Made by a program: the position numbers and the translations under genes. Shown piece by piece: positions 55,881 to 63,591 of a stretch of 64,000 bases of DNA. The stretch comes from CAWKAO01 sp963847665 (lineage in GTDB: Bacteria; Actinomycetota; Humimicrobiia; Humimicrobiales; Humimicrobiaceae), in the NCBI GenBank assembly GCA_963847665.1, contig CAWKAO010000002.1:918074-982073 (forward strand). The letters are read 5' to 3'. How positions within the stretch are numbered: position 1 is the stretch's first letter; every line of letters starts with the position of its first letter. Below the pieces are notes generated by a model. The model was not told the origin of the DNA, did no database searches, and saw nothing but the letters and a program-made list of their open reading frames with translations.

Positions 55881-56147
55881 TTATTTATGCACTAGTTCTT
55901 TTTTAATTCTTTCAGATAAAAATATTTTCATCAAAGACTGGTAAGGAACATCATGTTTGTTTGCCAATAACTTTATTTCTTCAAGCATAGATTCTGGAAG
56001 TCTTAGAGATATAGTTTTCACAGAAGGTTTTAGATTTAGAAATACTACCTTTTTTGCTTTTTTCCAGTCAATATATTCTGAAGAGTCGGCATTTGCCCAG
56101 AATTCTCTTTCTTTATCTTCACTTTCAAAATTAGGAATTTTTTTCAT
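55881..56147 (-). CDS. brnA: BrnA-type antitoxin (CopG antitoxin family)
   Basis: An 88-residue antitoxin. The N-terminus (IPNFESEDKEREFWANAD) is the toxin-binding part seen in CopG-type antitoxins, and the C-terminus (KTISLRLPESMLEEIKLLANKHD) is a ribbon-helix-helix DNA-binding domain that should repress the pair's own promoter. It overlaps the toxin gene by 17 bases, as usual with the toxin first. It neutralises BrnT by direct binding. Confidence 0.88.
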   Translation of the reverse strand: MKKIPNFESEDKEREFWANADSSEYIDWKKAKKVVFLNLKPSVKTISLRLPESMLEEIKLLANKHDVPYQSLMKIFLSERIKKELVHK

Positions 56148-56445
56148 TATTTATATACACCTGTCTTTCTTTCTTATTCATATCACGTGCCGATATAATT
56201 CTTATTTGTTTTTTACGGATGGTAAATACAATAAATAGAAATCTGCCAGCATCAGTTTTCCCTAAAACATAGTATCTTTTCTCGCCCTGAGAATGTTCTC
56301 TATCTTCATAGGTTACCATTGGAAGATTAAAAAAGACCCGTTCGCATTCAAAAGAACTTACTCTATGGGCTAACCAGTTTTTATCGATATTGCCTTTATC
56401 CCACTGAAAACTTATGCATTTTATTAATTTATCATAAATATCCAT
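56131..56445 (-). CDS. brnT: BrnT-type ribonuclease toxin
   Basis: A 104-residue RelE-fold toxin. CISFQWDKGNIDKNW is the family start, VFFNLPMVTYEDREH the middle, and LFIVFTIRKKQIRIISARDMNKKER the catalytic C-terminus with the conserved Arg, Ser-Ala-Arg and Lys-Lys-Glu-Arg. It cleaves mRNA to halt growth. The usual Lys-His-Gly-Val of BrnT appears here as LAHRVSSFE. It is the first gene of the pair. Confidence 0.88.
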   Translation of the reverse strand: MDIYDKLIKCISFQWDKGNIDKNWLAHRVSSFECERVFFNLPMVTYEDREHSQGEKRYYVLGKTDAGRFLFIVFTIRKKQIRIISARDMNKKERQVYINNEKNS

Positions 56446-56552
56446 ACCAAGTAATGTATATCATGATAATATACATTTGTCAACTGCTCTATTTTAGTAG
56501 AGAACCGCCGAAACTTTGAAAACTACATATTACATGTCAGAGCATTATGTTG

Positions 56553-56587
56553 TTAGAGCGGGTTGCCCCGGTTTTTGGTGAAGAGCC
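56553..56587 (+). repeat. Dispersed repeat, variant copy b
   Basis: TTAGAGCGGGTTGCCCCGG then GGTGAAGAGCC, closely related to the copy at 55818 and carrying the GTTGCCCC form of the 5' box. It lies upstream of the BrnT gene. Confidence 0.55.
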
Positions 56588-56623
56588 GTATTAAATTAAT
56601 TAAAGTGTTAATAAAAGTATTTT

Positions 56624-56651
56624 GGCTCCCCAATGTTTACAATTTCGAACA
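56624..56651 (+). repeat. Dispersed GGCTGCC...GAAC repeat, copy 3
   Basis: GGCTCCCC, a spacer with ACAATTTC, then GAAC. It is followed 77 bases later by another copy. The 56446-56782 gap holds only these repeats as far as I can see. Confidence 0.65.
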
Positions 56652-56700
56652 CTATAATAAAGGAATTAATAAAAATAAATCAATTTCAGAATTATATTTA

Positions 56701-56727
56701 GGTTCATGCGTTACGAAATTTCGAACC
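56701..56727 (+). repeat. Dispersed repeat, copy 4
   Basis: GTTACGAAATTTCGAACC, identical over these 18 bases to the copies at 59094 and 63439, then ACTTTTTAA. The 5' GGCTGCC box is replaced by GGTTCATG. Confidence 0.7.
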
Positions 56728-56782
56728 ACTTTTTAATAGAGATAAACAAAATCAAAAGTTATTTTGTATAATTACATAATAA

Positions 56783-57496
56783 TTATTTATGCTTCTGAGA
56801 TTTCTTTGTTGTTAGATAAGAATCAGTTTCATCCTTTATATAATCTTCAAATGAGGTCAAAGGTTTTGATATTACTTCTAATTTGTCAGATGATATCCTG
56901 CCTTCTTTAATAAGTTGATAACCTGCTTCTTCAAGGGTTGTTATGATTATTTTTTTATCATCAGGATGACTACTCAAAGCAGCTGAATGAGGTCTTAATA
57001 ATGCTCCGCAAAATTCAACGCTACAATTAGCCGCTACTTCTTCGACTATATGCTTTACAGTATCAAAGTTTCCTAGTTCCCACCATCCACTTGTAGCTAC
57101 AAGCATAATTTTTTTGATCTTAACCTGTTTGTGAAACCTTGCCCTGGTACGTCCATCTTTATTTTCAAGAATTGGTTCTATAAGTGGAAGAAGTCTATTA
57201 ATAAAAATTTGCATATTACCTGGTAAGGGTATATATACAGGAGTAGCAAGAATCAAAATATCAGAATCTATCAGTATTTTATAAACTGATTGCATGTCAT
57301 CCTTTAAATGGCATTGTCCTGGTTTTTCAAACCAGCAATGAAATTCACCTTTACATGGTTTGATTTTTAATTTGCTAGTGTATAGTAAATTCACTTCTGC
57401 TTTTGCTTTGAGTATTCCATTTATTAAAGGCTCGAGAATCTGTGAAGTATACCCTTTACTTGTACGGGGGCTTCCATTAATTACGGCAATATTCAT
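56783..57496 (-). CDS. Flavodoxin-family NAD(P)H-dependent reductase
   Basis: A 237-residue flavoprotein. MNIAVINGSPRTSKGYTSQI is the FMN phosphate loop and ILILATPVYIPLPGNMQIFINR the isoalloxazine-contacting loop. Cys residues in KIKPCKGEFHCWFEKPGQCH are placed where iron-sulfur flavoproteins hold a cluster, but the spacing is not exactly that of the family, so an FeS centre is possible and not certain. It is a soluble redox enzyme for quinones, nitro compounds or electron transfer. It is the only gene between two repeat-bearing gaps. Confidence 0.82.
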   Translation of the reverse strand: MNIAVINGSPRTSKGYTSQILEPLINGILKAKAEVNLLYTSKLKIKPCKGEFHCWFEKPGQCHLKDDMQSVYKILIDSDILILATPVYIPLPGNMQIFINRLLPLIEPILENKDGRTRARFHKQVKIKKIMLVATSGWWELGNFDTVKHIVEEVAANCSVEFCGALLRPHSAALSSHPDDKKIIITTLEEAGYQLIKEGRISSDKLEVISKPLTSFEDYIKDETDSYLTTKKSQKHK

Positions 57497-57612
57497 TGAA
57501 TATCACTTCCTTAGCATACTTATATTTTTATTAATTATTATTAAAGATTCTAATACTAATGAAAATATATTAAAAATAAACTTAAGATTTATTCAAATTC
57601 AAAAAAAATCGA

Positions 57613-57641
57613 TGGCTGGCCAAGGTAGTGAAATTTCGAAC
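57613..57641 (+). repeat. Dispersed GGCTGGCC...GAACC repeat, copy 5
   Basis: GGCTGGCC, then AAGGTAGT and GAAATTTCGAACC, 29 bases, followed by ATTTTTTAAAGGAA. It shares GAAATTTCGAACC with copies 4, 6 and 10. Confidence 0.75.
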
Positions 57642-57720
57642 CATTTTTTAAAGGAACTGAGCGAATTTAAGAAGTTTATTGATTGCATCTGATTGGATCT
57701 CAAAATAGGATTAGAAACAA

Positions 57721-57834
57721 TTATACATTAGTACTCTCAATCGCCCTTACTTTTTCCTCTTTCCCAACATTACAATAAATCTCTGAAATCCTTATATCCT
57801 TGTGTCCTGCAAGTTTCTTAATCAATGTAATATA
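57721..57834 (-). pseudogene. C-terminal remnant of a tyrosine recombinase/integrase
   Basis: A frame without a start ends at TAA 57723-57721 and reads IKKLAGHKDIRISEIYCNVG, then KEEKVRAIES. LAGHKDI is the LxGH block that contains the last catalytic His, and the Tyr in SEIYCNV stands at the nucleophile position of phage-type integrases. The Arg-rich catalytic core upstream is missing or unreadable, so this is a deleted gene. The rest of the 57497-57957 gap holds a repeat copy and nothing else that I recognise. Confidence 0.6.
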
Positions 57835-57966
57835 TAAGGAATATTCTGATACTATGGATTTTGAATTCTTTTGGAAGAAAATACAGTCGATATCAATAAG
57901 TCATCTAAAAAACATGATAAAATAGTAAAGTAACATTAAATTTATAAAATTAAGTAGGTGTTAGAA

Positions 57967-58911
57967 ATGCTCGCGTTATATATTTTTTTAGGTTTCTTTG
58001 TGGTAGTTGTTGTATATCTTGTTGTAATAATATTCTTTCCAGTTTTAAAGGTTAAAGAGCAGCCTTTTAAAAAGAACAAAGATATTAATGCAAAAAGGCC
58101 GCCTAAGTGCAGGCAGGATATAGAATATTTTGTAAGCAATACCAAAGTTAGAGGTTGGCTTTATCTCCCTGAAAGTTCTGAAAAGCTATTACCATTAATT
58201 ATATTAAGTCAAGGTTTTAATGGTACCAAGGATGCGATATTGGAAAAATATGCATTGAAATTTGTGAAGAACGGCTATGGTGCAATAACATATGACTACA
58301 GACATTACGGTGATAGTGATGGAATGCCAAGACAGATTTATTGTGGAAAAGAGCAGCTTGATGATCTAAGGGGTGCTATTGCGTATGCCAGAAACAGGGA
58401 TGAAATCGATCCTGATAAAATAGTATTGTGGGGAACATCAGCTGCAGGTAACTACGGTATTTTAATAGCAAGTGAGGACCGAAGAATAGCAGGAGTTATA
58501 GCCCAGTGTGGTGCTTATGACCATGATGAGGACAGTAAGCTTTGGAAAGAAAAGGGAGACGGTATAGGCTTCTTTTTAAAGCTATTTGTACATGCTCAAA
58601 GGGACAAAGGTAGGTCACGATTTGGACTTTCAAGACATAAAATATCTGCTTATGGAAAGCCTGGAACAACTGCAATGTTTAGAGGCAAAGGAGTGTTTGA
58701 AGGAGCAGAGCGTCTTGCAGCAGATTCAATAAATTTTAAAAATGAAATATGCGCAGGATTCTTGGTAATGCCTCAAGTCGGAGACCCTATAAAAGCAGCT
58801 GAACAAGTGAAAGCACCATTACTTATGTTAGTCTGCGAATATGATGAGATTTTATCGCCAAAATCACATATAAAAATGAGCGGAAACCCTGGGCAGTTTA
58901 GGAGAGGTTAA
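57967..58911 (+). CDS. Alpha/beta hydrolase with N-terminal membrane anchor (C-terminus frameshifted)
   Basis: A hydrophobic N-terminal helix (about residues 2-28) is followed by an alpha/beta hydrolase domain: LIILSQGFNGTKD (oxyanion region), AITYDYRHYGDSDG, and the nucleophile elbow VLWGTSAAGNYG with Ser in GTSAAG. Acid residue candidates are in LMLVCEYDEILSP. The open frame stops at 58911, but the expected catalytic His (SYSIGHFDIY) lies just after it in another frame, reading to about 59006. One or two base changes near 58885 and 58977 would restore about 345 residues. ATG 57967 is preferred over GTG 57958 because of AGGTG. Confidence 0.72.
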   Translation: MLALYIFLGFFVVVVVYLVVIIFFPVLKVKEQPFKKNKDINAKRPPKCRQDIEYFVSNTKVRGWLYLPESSEKLLPLIILSQGFNGTKDAILEKYALKFVKNGYGAITYDYRHYGDSDGMPRQIYCGKEQLDDLRGAIAYARNRDEIDPDKIVLWGTSAAGNYGILIASEDRRIAGVIAQCGAYDHDEDSKLWKEKGDGIGFFLKLFVHAQRDKGRSRFGLSRHKISAYGKPGTTAMFRGKGVFEGAERLAADSINFKNEICAGFLVMPQVGDPIKAAEQVKAPLLMLVCEYDEILSPKSHIKMSGNPGQFRRG

Positions 58912-59093
58912 AAGTTATTCCATAGGACACTTTGATATTTATACAGGCATAGGCTTAGAGGAGCCGATTAAAGATTGAATTTGGACTTTTTGCGAAGAAT
59001 ATTTAAATAATAACGCTCCTTGATATAAGCTTGAATTGTTAATTATTGTGTAATTATGTATAAGGAAATTTTAAAGATAATTCATACAGGCTT

Positions 59094-59122
59094 GGCTGCC
59101 CCGAGTTACGAAATTTCGAACC
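59094..59122 (+). repeat. Dispersed GGCTGCC...GAACC repeat, copy 6
   Basis: GGCTGCCCCGAGTTAC and GAAATTTCGAACC, 29 bases, then GCTTTTT. It is identical over about 36 bases to the copy at 63439. It sits 56 bp before the IS3 element. Confidence 0.8.
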
Positions 59123-59202
59123 GCTTTTTGAAGGTACTAAAGAATCTGGAAGAGCCTGCATAATTAATAATATGATATGAACCCCCGATCCTGGACACCG
59201 AA

Positions 59203-60018
59203 TTAACTTATCAGAACCAGCTGATGGGACTCATTTCCTTTCATATTTTTATTATTTATATTTTCAAATTCCTCCGGGGGCATATAGCCCAGGGAAGAAT
59301 GCAATCTCTTCCTATTGTAGACTTCCTCGATAAAATATGGAATCCTTTCTAGGACCTCTGTGTATGTCTCATAATCAAACATGTAGACCTCTTCGACTTT
59401 TAAGGTCCTGAAAAATGATTCTATCTTGGCATTGTCATACGGATTTGCCTTTCCGGACATGGATATGGCAATATTATGGTCAATTAGTATCTCAATATAT
59501 TCTGAGGAGCAATACTGGATACCCTGGTCAGAATGATGGATAAGGTCATCAGTATCCCTCTTTGATATGGCATCTTTAAGTGCTGCTATGGCAAGATCTG
59601 CCGACAGGGTCCTTCCCAGTCCATATCCTATAACCTTTCTTGAGAATCCATCTATTAGTGCTGCCAGGTACACAAAGGAATTTACAATCCTTATGTAGGT
59701 TATATCAGCATGCCACAGCTGGTCCGTCCTGTAAGGGATAAGATCATCTATGAGGTTGGGATACTTCTTAAGGCCGTGGGACGAGTCTGTGGTGGCCTTA
59801 AATGCCTTTCTGGCCCTGCACAGTAGGTTTTTATCCCTCATAAGGCTTAGTACCCTTTTGTGGTTTACCTTTAGCCCCTGGCGGTGCAGTTCTGCAGTTA
59901 TTCTCCTGTAGCCATAGGATGGAAAATCAAGGGCAATCTCTTCTATCTTTTCAGCAAGCTCCATATCGGGAGGCTGCTTTTTGGGCTTGTAGTAATATGT
60001 TGATCTTGCTATTCCCAC
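59203..60018 (-). CDS. IS3-family transposase OrfB (DDE integrase domain)
   Basis: A 271-residue transposase. MGIARSTYYYKPKKQP and YGYRRITAELHRQGLKVNHKRV form the N-terminal HTH_21-like part. The retroviral-integrase-like core has WHADITYIRI (first Asp), HHSDQGIQYCS (second Asp) and NPYDNAKIESFFRTLKVE (Glu). It is complete and all catalytic residues are present. GTG 60018 overlaps the OrfA stop by one base (TAGTG), so it may be coupled; I do not see a workable -1 slippage fusion because the -1 frame meets a stop after the A8 run. Confidence 0.9.
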   Translation of the reverse strand: MGIARSTYYYKPKKQPPDMELAEKIEEIALDFPSYGYRRITAELHRQGLKVNHKRVLSLMRDKNLLCRARKAFKATTDSSHGLKKYPNLIDDLIPYRTDQLWHADITYIRIVNSFVYLAALIDGFSRKVIGYGLGRTLSADLAIAALKDAISKRDTDDLIHHSDQGIQYCSSEYIEILIDHNIAISMSGKANPYDNAKIESFFRTLKVEEVYMFDYETYTEVLERIPYFIEEVYNRKRLHSSLGYMPPEEFENINNKNMKGNESHQLVLIS

Positions 60019-60370
60019 TATTTCGCACCCCCTTTTGACCGATCCCAGTCTTTTGAGGTTACTATGGATGAACTGTCTTTTTTTTCCTTGGTATCAAGGT
60101 CCCTGATTTTCTTCAGTACCTCATTTTCCAGGGTAAGCCTGCCTACAAGCCTTTCCAGATCCCTTATCCTTAGCTCCAGCTTTGCCATATCCTGGCTTGT
60201 TACATTTTCAAAGAACTTTCCGGCTTTGTAGTCTTTCTTCCACCGGTTTATATTACCGGTGATATCCTGTGCTCTCTTGCCAGCTCTGCCTGGGTGGCTG
60301 ACCCTGACAGTATTGACTCTACTACCTGCTTCTTAAAGTCATTTTCAAAGCTTCTTCTCTGCCTTACCAT
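60018..60370 (-). pseudogene. IS3-family OrfA (helix-turn-helix protein), one frameshift
   Basis: Reassembled length is about 118 residues. ATG 60370 starts MVRQRRSFENDFKKQVVES, with LSGSATQAELAREH as the helix-turn-helix. One base is missing near 60257, after RISPVI. The rest, INRWKKDYKAGKFFEN and a coiled-coil LELRIRDLERLVGRLTLENE, is in the next frame and ends at the OrfB start. Without OrfA function the element would not transpose unless the base is a sequencing error. Confidence 0.75.
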
Positions 60371-60585
60371 CTGATGAGACCTCCTATCTCTTGTCTTTGT
60401 CAGTCCCATCAGCTATTCTATCTTTAAGTTAATATCCTGTCTAACAGGAGGGGTTCACCCCAATATAAATGTTTATTTTTACTGCTTTCAATAGATAGCC
60501 AATATCCAAAATCTGACAAAAACCAAACTAATATATATAATAATACTATAATATTTATTCTTTAATTCATGCAAGGGAGGAATAA

Positions 60586-60888
60586 ATGAATAACAATGCT
60601 AAAAACACAGGTCCAACTGGATTATCAATTACTTCACTTGTAACAGGAATTCTATCGTCTTTTCCTGGATGTGCTATAGCTGCAATAGTTTGTGGCGCTA
60701 TAGACCTCAATAAACAAAAAGGTTCAAAAGAAATGAACATCAGTAAGGGCTTTGATATTACAGGAATTGTACTGGGTGCATTATCAATCGTTTTAGGAAT
60801 TGTTTTTGTTATATTAGTATCTGTTGCAATAGCCCTTGGTTTCCAGTATTGGGATTTATGGGGTATACCTTTTCAGTCCTTTATGTAG
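60586..60888 (+). CDS. DUF4190 domain membrane protein
   Basis: A 100-residue protein with two hydrophobic stretches, GLSITSLVTGILSSFPGCAI and GIVLGALSIVLGIVFVIL, separated by a polar loop (LNKQKGSKEMNIS). This pattern of Gly-rich helices with a SKGFDITGIVLG repeat matches DUF4190. Function unknown; members often accompany secreted or zinc-ribbon proteins. ATG 60586 is preceded by AAGGGAGG. Confidence 0.75.
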   Translation: MNNNAKNTGPTGLSITSLVTGILSSFPGCAIAAIVCGAIDLNKQKGSKEMNISKGFDITGIVLGALSIVLGIVFVILVSVAIALGFQYWDLWGIPFQSFM

Positions 60889-61007
60889 CCCAAAAAGTCG
60901 AAACTTATAAATATACAGAGATAGATATTTTTTGTGATATAGTTTCTACTTTATTGGTATTAGGAAATAAAAGCCAGAAAAATATATGCTAAAAGGAGGT
61001 ATATTTT

Positions 61008-61196
61008 ATGTCAGACAAGAATGATTATCTAAAATCATATATCGGTAAAAAATGTAAAATAGATGTTACAGCTTTCTATTCTCCATTTTCGGGAACTATT
61101 ACAAAATGTGAAAATGGCTGGATAACATTTGAAACAAGGGGGACAACAGAATTATTTAATATTGATAGAATAAATAGGATATCAATAAAGAAATAG
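61008..61196 (+). CDS. Small beta-barrel (SH3/LSm-like) protein of unknown function
   Basis: A 62-residue protein. YIGKKCKIDV, FSGTITKCENGWITFET and INRISIKK form the beta pattern of a small barrel, as in LSm-like or DUF6897-type proteins. It may bind RNA or act as an assembly partner; nothing specific is visible. It has a very strong AAAGGAGG ribosome site eight bases before ATG 61008, which supports real translation. Confidence 0.65.
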   Translation: MSDKNDYLKSYIGKKCKIDVTAFYSPFSGTITKCENGWITFETRGTTELFNIDRINRISIKK

Positions 61197-61220
61197 TTAT
61201 ACATTCTAATCCATATTGCT

Positions 61221-61320
61221 GGCTGCCCACACTTGTCAATAGTAAGAACTTTTAAAATTAGGTTTCTGATTGAATATTAATTGTATTATGTGGCTGGCCA
61301 TAGCGAACGAAGTTAGAACC
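61221..61320 (+). repeat. Dispersed repeat, paired copies 7 and 8
   Basis: GGCTGCCC...GAAC at 61221-61249 and GGCTGGCC...GAACC at 61292-61320, 71 bases apart. The 48 bases between and around them match the pair at 63368-63467 with two differences. Confidence 0.8.
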
Positions 61321-61367
61321 AGAATTATAGCTTCAGAGGATGATATTTTTATACAAGAATTGAGTTC

Positions 61368-63230
61368 TTAATTAATACTTATCAATCTATTCAGTATAAT
61401 CCAAAGGTTAATAAAAAATTGGTATATATAATCACTAATTTTATTGAATTCTTTTTTAATATCCTCCAATGGATTTGATTGGCCTTCTTTTTTCTCTTCA
61501 TTATTTTTTTCTTCACTGGATTGTCTTTCATAAGAATCTTCATTACTGATATCCTGCAAAGCCATTGACTCTTCTGAGTTTGAATTCTCACTATCCGATT
61601 TTATGCTCGATTCTATTTTTTCAAATGATTCCATTTCAGTAAACATATCAATAGGATCCTGGCTGCATAATTCAATACCATTGCCAGTCTCAAGGTTTCT
61701 GGAATATTCTTTATCAGAGGGATTATTCCAGTGTTCATGAACACCAAGAGAATCAAGGCCTCCGTTATTATTTGGGTTGTATAAAGTTTTAGAAGGTGGA
61801 TTATTAGCAAGTGCTGCTTCAATTAAATAGTTATCTGGACACCCGGACGTTCCTTCTATTGAGACGTTAGGTTCAATTGCTAGAAAATCCAGAGCTACCG
61901 AATCAATAGCTACTGGATCCTGTGATGTAAAAATGCTGGAAGCCCAGCTGTTTCCAAAAGAGGCAAACCTATCAATTGTTTCGTCATCCTGGTGTGAGGA
62001 ATGATACAAAGCATCAATGATGTATAATATAGTTTTACCACCAAGATTATCGTGTCCAATAAGATCTACAATACAGTGATACTTACCATAAGTGGAATAC
62101 TGATTTATATGTAGAGGTGACGGAGTAAAACCAAGTCCTTCAAAGTAAACCGAGCCAAAGTGGTTCTTTCCACATAAGGTTACCCCAAACATTGTGTGTG
62201 CTCTAAACAATGCCATGTTAATAATATATTTGGCCTCTGTATAAACTGTTGGAGTCCCTGCAACCGGAGTATTGTTTCCCGAGAAATATATAGGATGACT
62301 CATATCCTCAATAGGTAGAGTACGATTTTGCCCAACAAATTTTACTTCTTGAAATTCAGGATTCTTATCTCCGTGTATCTTTTTATATAGCGGGTCACCA
62401 ATAGTACGTGATGCATCGGTTATGGTGATATCTTCACCATTTACCCCAACTATATTGATTAATTGATTTACAAGTGCGTATACTGTATGGGGACTGGGCA
62501 TCTGTTGGTTTTTCCATTTGGCATTATTACGGTCCTGGTTTAAATTAACCTTAATAACTATCTTTTCACCTTTTTTATAACCATTACTACTACCATTTTT
62601 AGTCTGGTTAAAATACATAAAGATAGCATCCCAAGCTTCTTTATCAGTAGATTTATTAGCAAGCCAGCATAAAGATTTGGACATCATTTCATTTACAACT
62701 TTTTGATCGGTATTATTATCCTCCCACCAGAATCCACTATTTTCAAACCTAGTTGCACTTGGTTCTCTTACCCATGTAACACGTCCTGGATTTATTCCTT
62801 TTGCTACTCCAATCGGAGAATTCGGTTCTTCAAAGGGTGTATATGCCAACAAAATATTATTGTTAGTGAAGGTTATAGGAATGCAGATAGCAATTACCAC
62901 GATAATAGTACAAATTCCCACAGCAATAAGTTTCGAATATTTAAAGTTCAATTTAGTTTTAAAATATGATATACATGAAATAATCGTACCCATTAACCAT
63001 ATTGCGAAACCAAGAGCTAAAGGTGCCGCAATACGTTGACATGGATACGTCGCTCTACTCGGTTTTGGTGTAACGCGGAAAAGAAACCATACTAAACAGA
63101 AAAAACCTATTATGGCAAAAAGCAGTGTCGTCCATCTTTTATTATCTTTTTGTATTACAATTTTTCCTGTTTTTGGGCATGTATAAAATATCTTATTTAT
63201 ATATTTTTTTAATTTAATTCTTGCCTTCAA
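61368..63230 (-). CDS. Membrane-anchored DUF362 domain protein
   Basis: A 620-residue protein. Three hydrophobic helices lie in the first 130 residues (around 34-50, 70-90 and 103-125). A DUF362 domain follows: GEKIVIKVNLNQDRNN, SPHTVYALVNQLI, DITITDASRTIGDPLY, IINMALFRAHTMFGVTLCGKNHFG and SQDPVAIDSVALDFLA. A Ser/Glu/Lys-rich low-complexity stretch (about residues 535-590) precedes a final hydrophobic helix. The catalytic domain is predicted outside the membrane. DUF362 proteins are widespread in anaerobes, often with ferredoxin domains; none is fused here. Function unknown. Confidence 0.82.
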   Translation of the reverse strand: MKARIKLKKYINKIFYTCPKTGKIVIQKDNKRWTTLLFAIIGFFCLVWFLFRVTPKPSRATYPCQRIAAPLALGFAIWLMGTIISCISYFKTKLNFKYSKLIAVGICTIIVVIAICIPITFTNNNILLAYTPFEEPNSPIGVAKGINPGRVTWVREPSATRFENSGFWWEDNNTDQKVVNEMMSKSLCWLANKSTDKEAWDAIFMYFNQTKNGSSNGYKKGEKIVIKVNLNQDRNNAKWKNQQMPSPHTVYALVNQLINIVGVNGEDITITDASRTIGDPLYKKIHGDKNPEFQEVKFVGQNRTLPIEDMSHPIYFSGNNTPVAGTPTVYTEAKYIINMALFRAHTMFGVTLCGKNHFGSVYFEGLGFTPSPLHINQYSTYGKYHCIVDLIGHDNLGGKTILYIIDALYHSSHQDDETIDRFASFGNSWASSIFTSQDPVAIDSVALDFLAIEPNVSIEGTSGCPDNYLIEAALANNPPSKTLYNPNNNGGLDSLGVHEHWNNPSDKEYSRNLETGNGIELCSQDPIDMFTEMESFEKIESSIKSDSENSNSEESMALQDISNEDSYERQSSEEKNNEEKKEGQSNPLEDIKKEFNKISDYIYQFFINLWIILNRLISIN

Positions 63231-63367
63231 AATGATTTTGATTGAATTCTCAATGATATTTTTCTAAAACTAATGATACCTATCAAGCAGTGATTCCACA
63301 AGTGTGTTAGGAAAATATAATTTACATATCAGATATTTAAAAAATTATTTAAGAGATACATCTTACT

Positions 63368-63467
63368 GGCTGCCCGGTTCGGACATCAGGGTGAACTTTT
63401 AAAATTAGATTTCTGATTGAATATTAATTGTATTCTGTGGCTGCCCCGAGTTACGAAATTTCGAACC
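63368..63467 (+). repeat. Dispersed repeat, paired copies 9 and 10
   Basis: GGCTGCCC...GAAC at 63368-63396 and GGCTGCCC...GAACC at 63439-63467, 71 bases apart. In the pair, GGTTCG (63376) is complementary to CGAACC (63462). The 63231-63591 gap shows nothing else. Confidence 0.8.
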
Positions 63468-63591
63468 GCTTTTTAAAGGAAATAATTAAATTAAAATATT
63501 TATTTTGATTTTTAGTTTAATATTATTTTTGTAAATTAAAAATGTTGAAATATGTTTTTTAACCTCTCAAGGCTACGGTAGTATAAAAATA

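Larger units (their letters stand above)
59178..60457 (-). mobile_element. IS3-family insertion sequence, 1280 bp
   Basis: The ends are imperfect inverted repeats starting TGAACCCC and finishing GGGGTTCA, with shared inner blocks ATTAACTTA and GCTGATGGGACT. It encodes OrfB (59203-60018) and a frameshifted OrfA. No target-site duplication is seen: the 3 bp before are ATA and after CCC. It lies inside the repeat-rich accessory region. Confidence 0.85.

Noticed and set aside
59094..59122. tRNA gene, since the minus strand shows GGTTCGAA and ends GGGGCAGCCA
   Set aside because: No acceptor, D or anticodon stems can be folded around it, and the motif is repeated in non-tRNA contexts.
59203..60370. 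Programmed -1 frameshift fusing OrfA and OrfB
   Set aside because: There is an A8 run in OrfA, but the -1 frame meets a stop soon after it. OrfB has its own GTG overlapping the OrfA stop.
61221..63467. CRISPR array, because units are about 29 bases with about 42-base spacing
   Set aside because: The units are variable inside and the spacers between pairs are nearly identical, the reverse of CRISPR. Only two units occur together, and no cas genes are present.
53451..63467. Integron attC sites
   Set aside because: The attC core motifs GTTRRRY and RYYYAAC in inverted arrangement are not seen, and gene orientation is mixed. The cassette-like layout is kept as a finding without that name.
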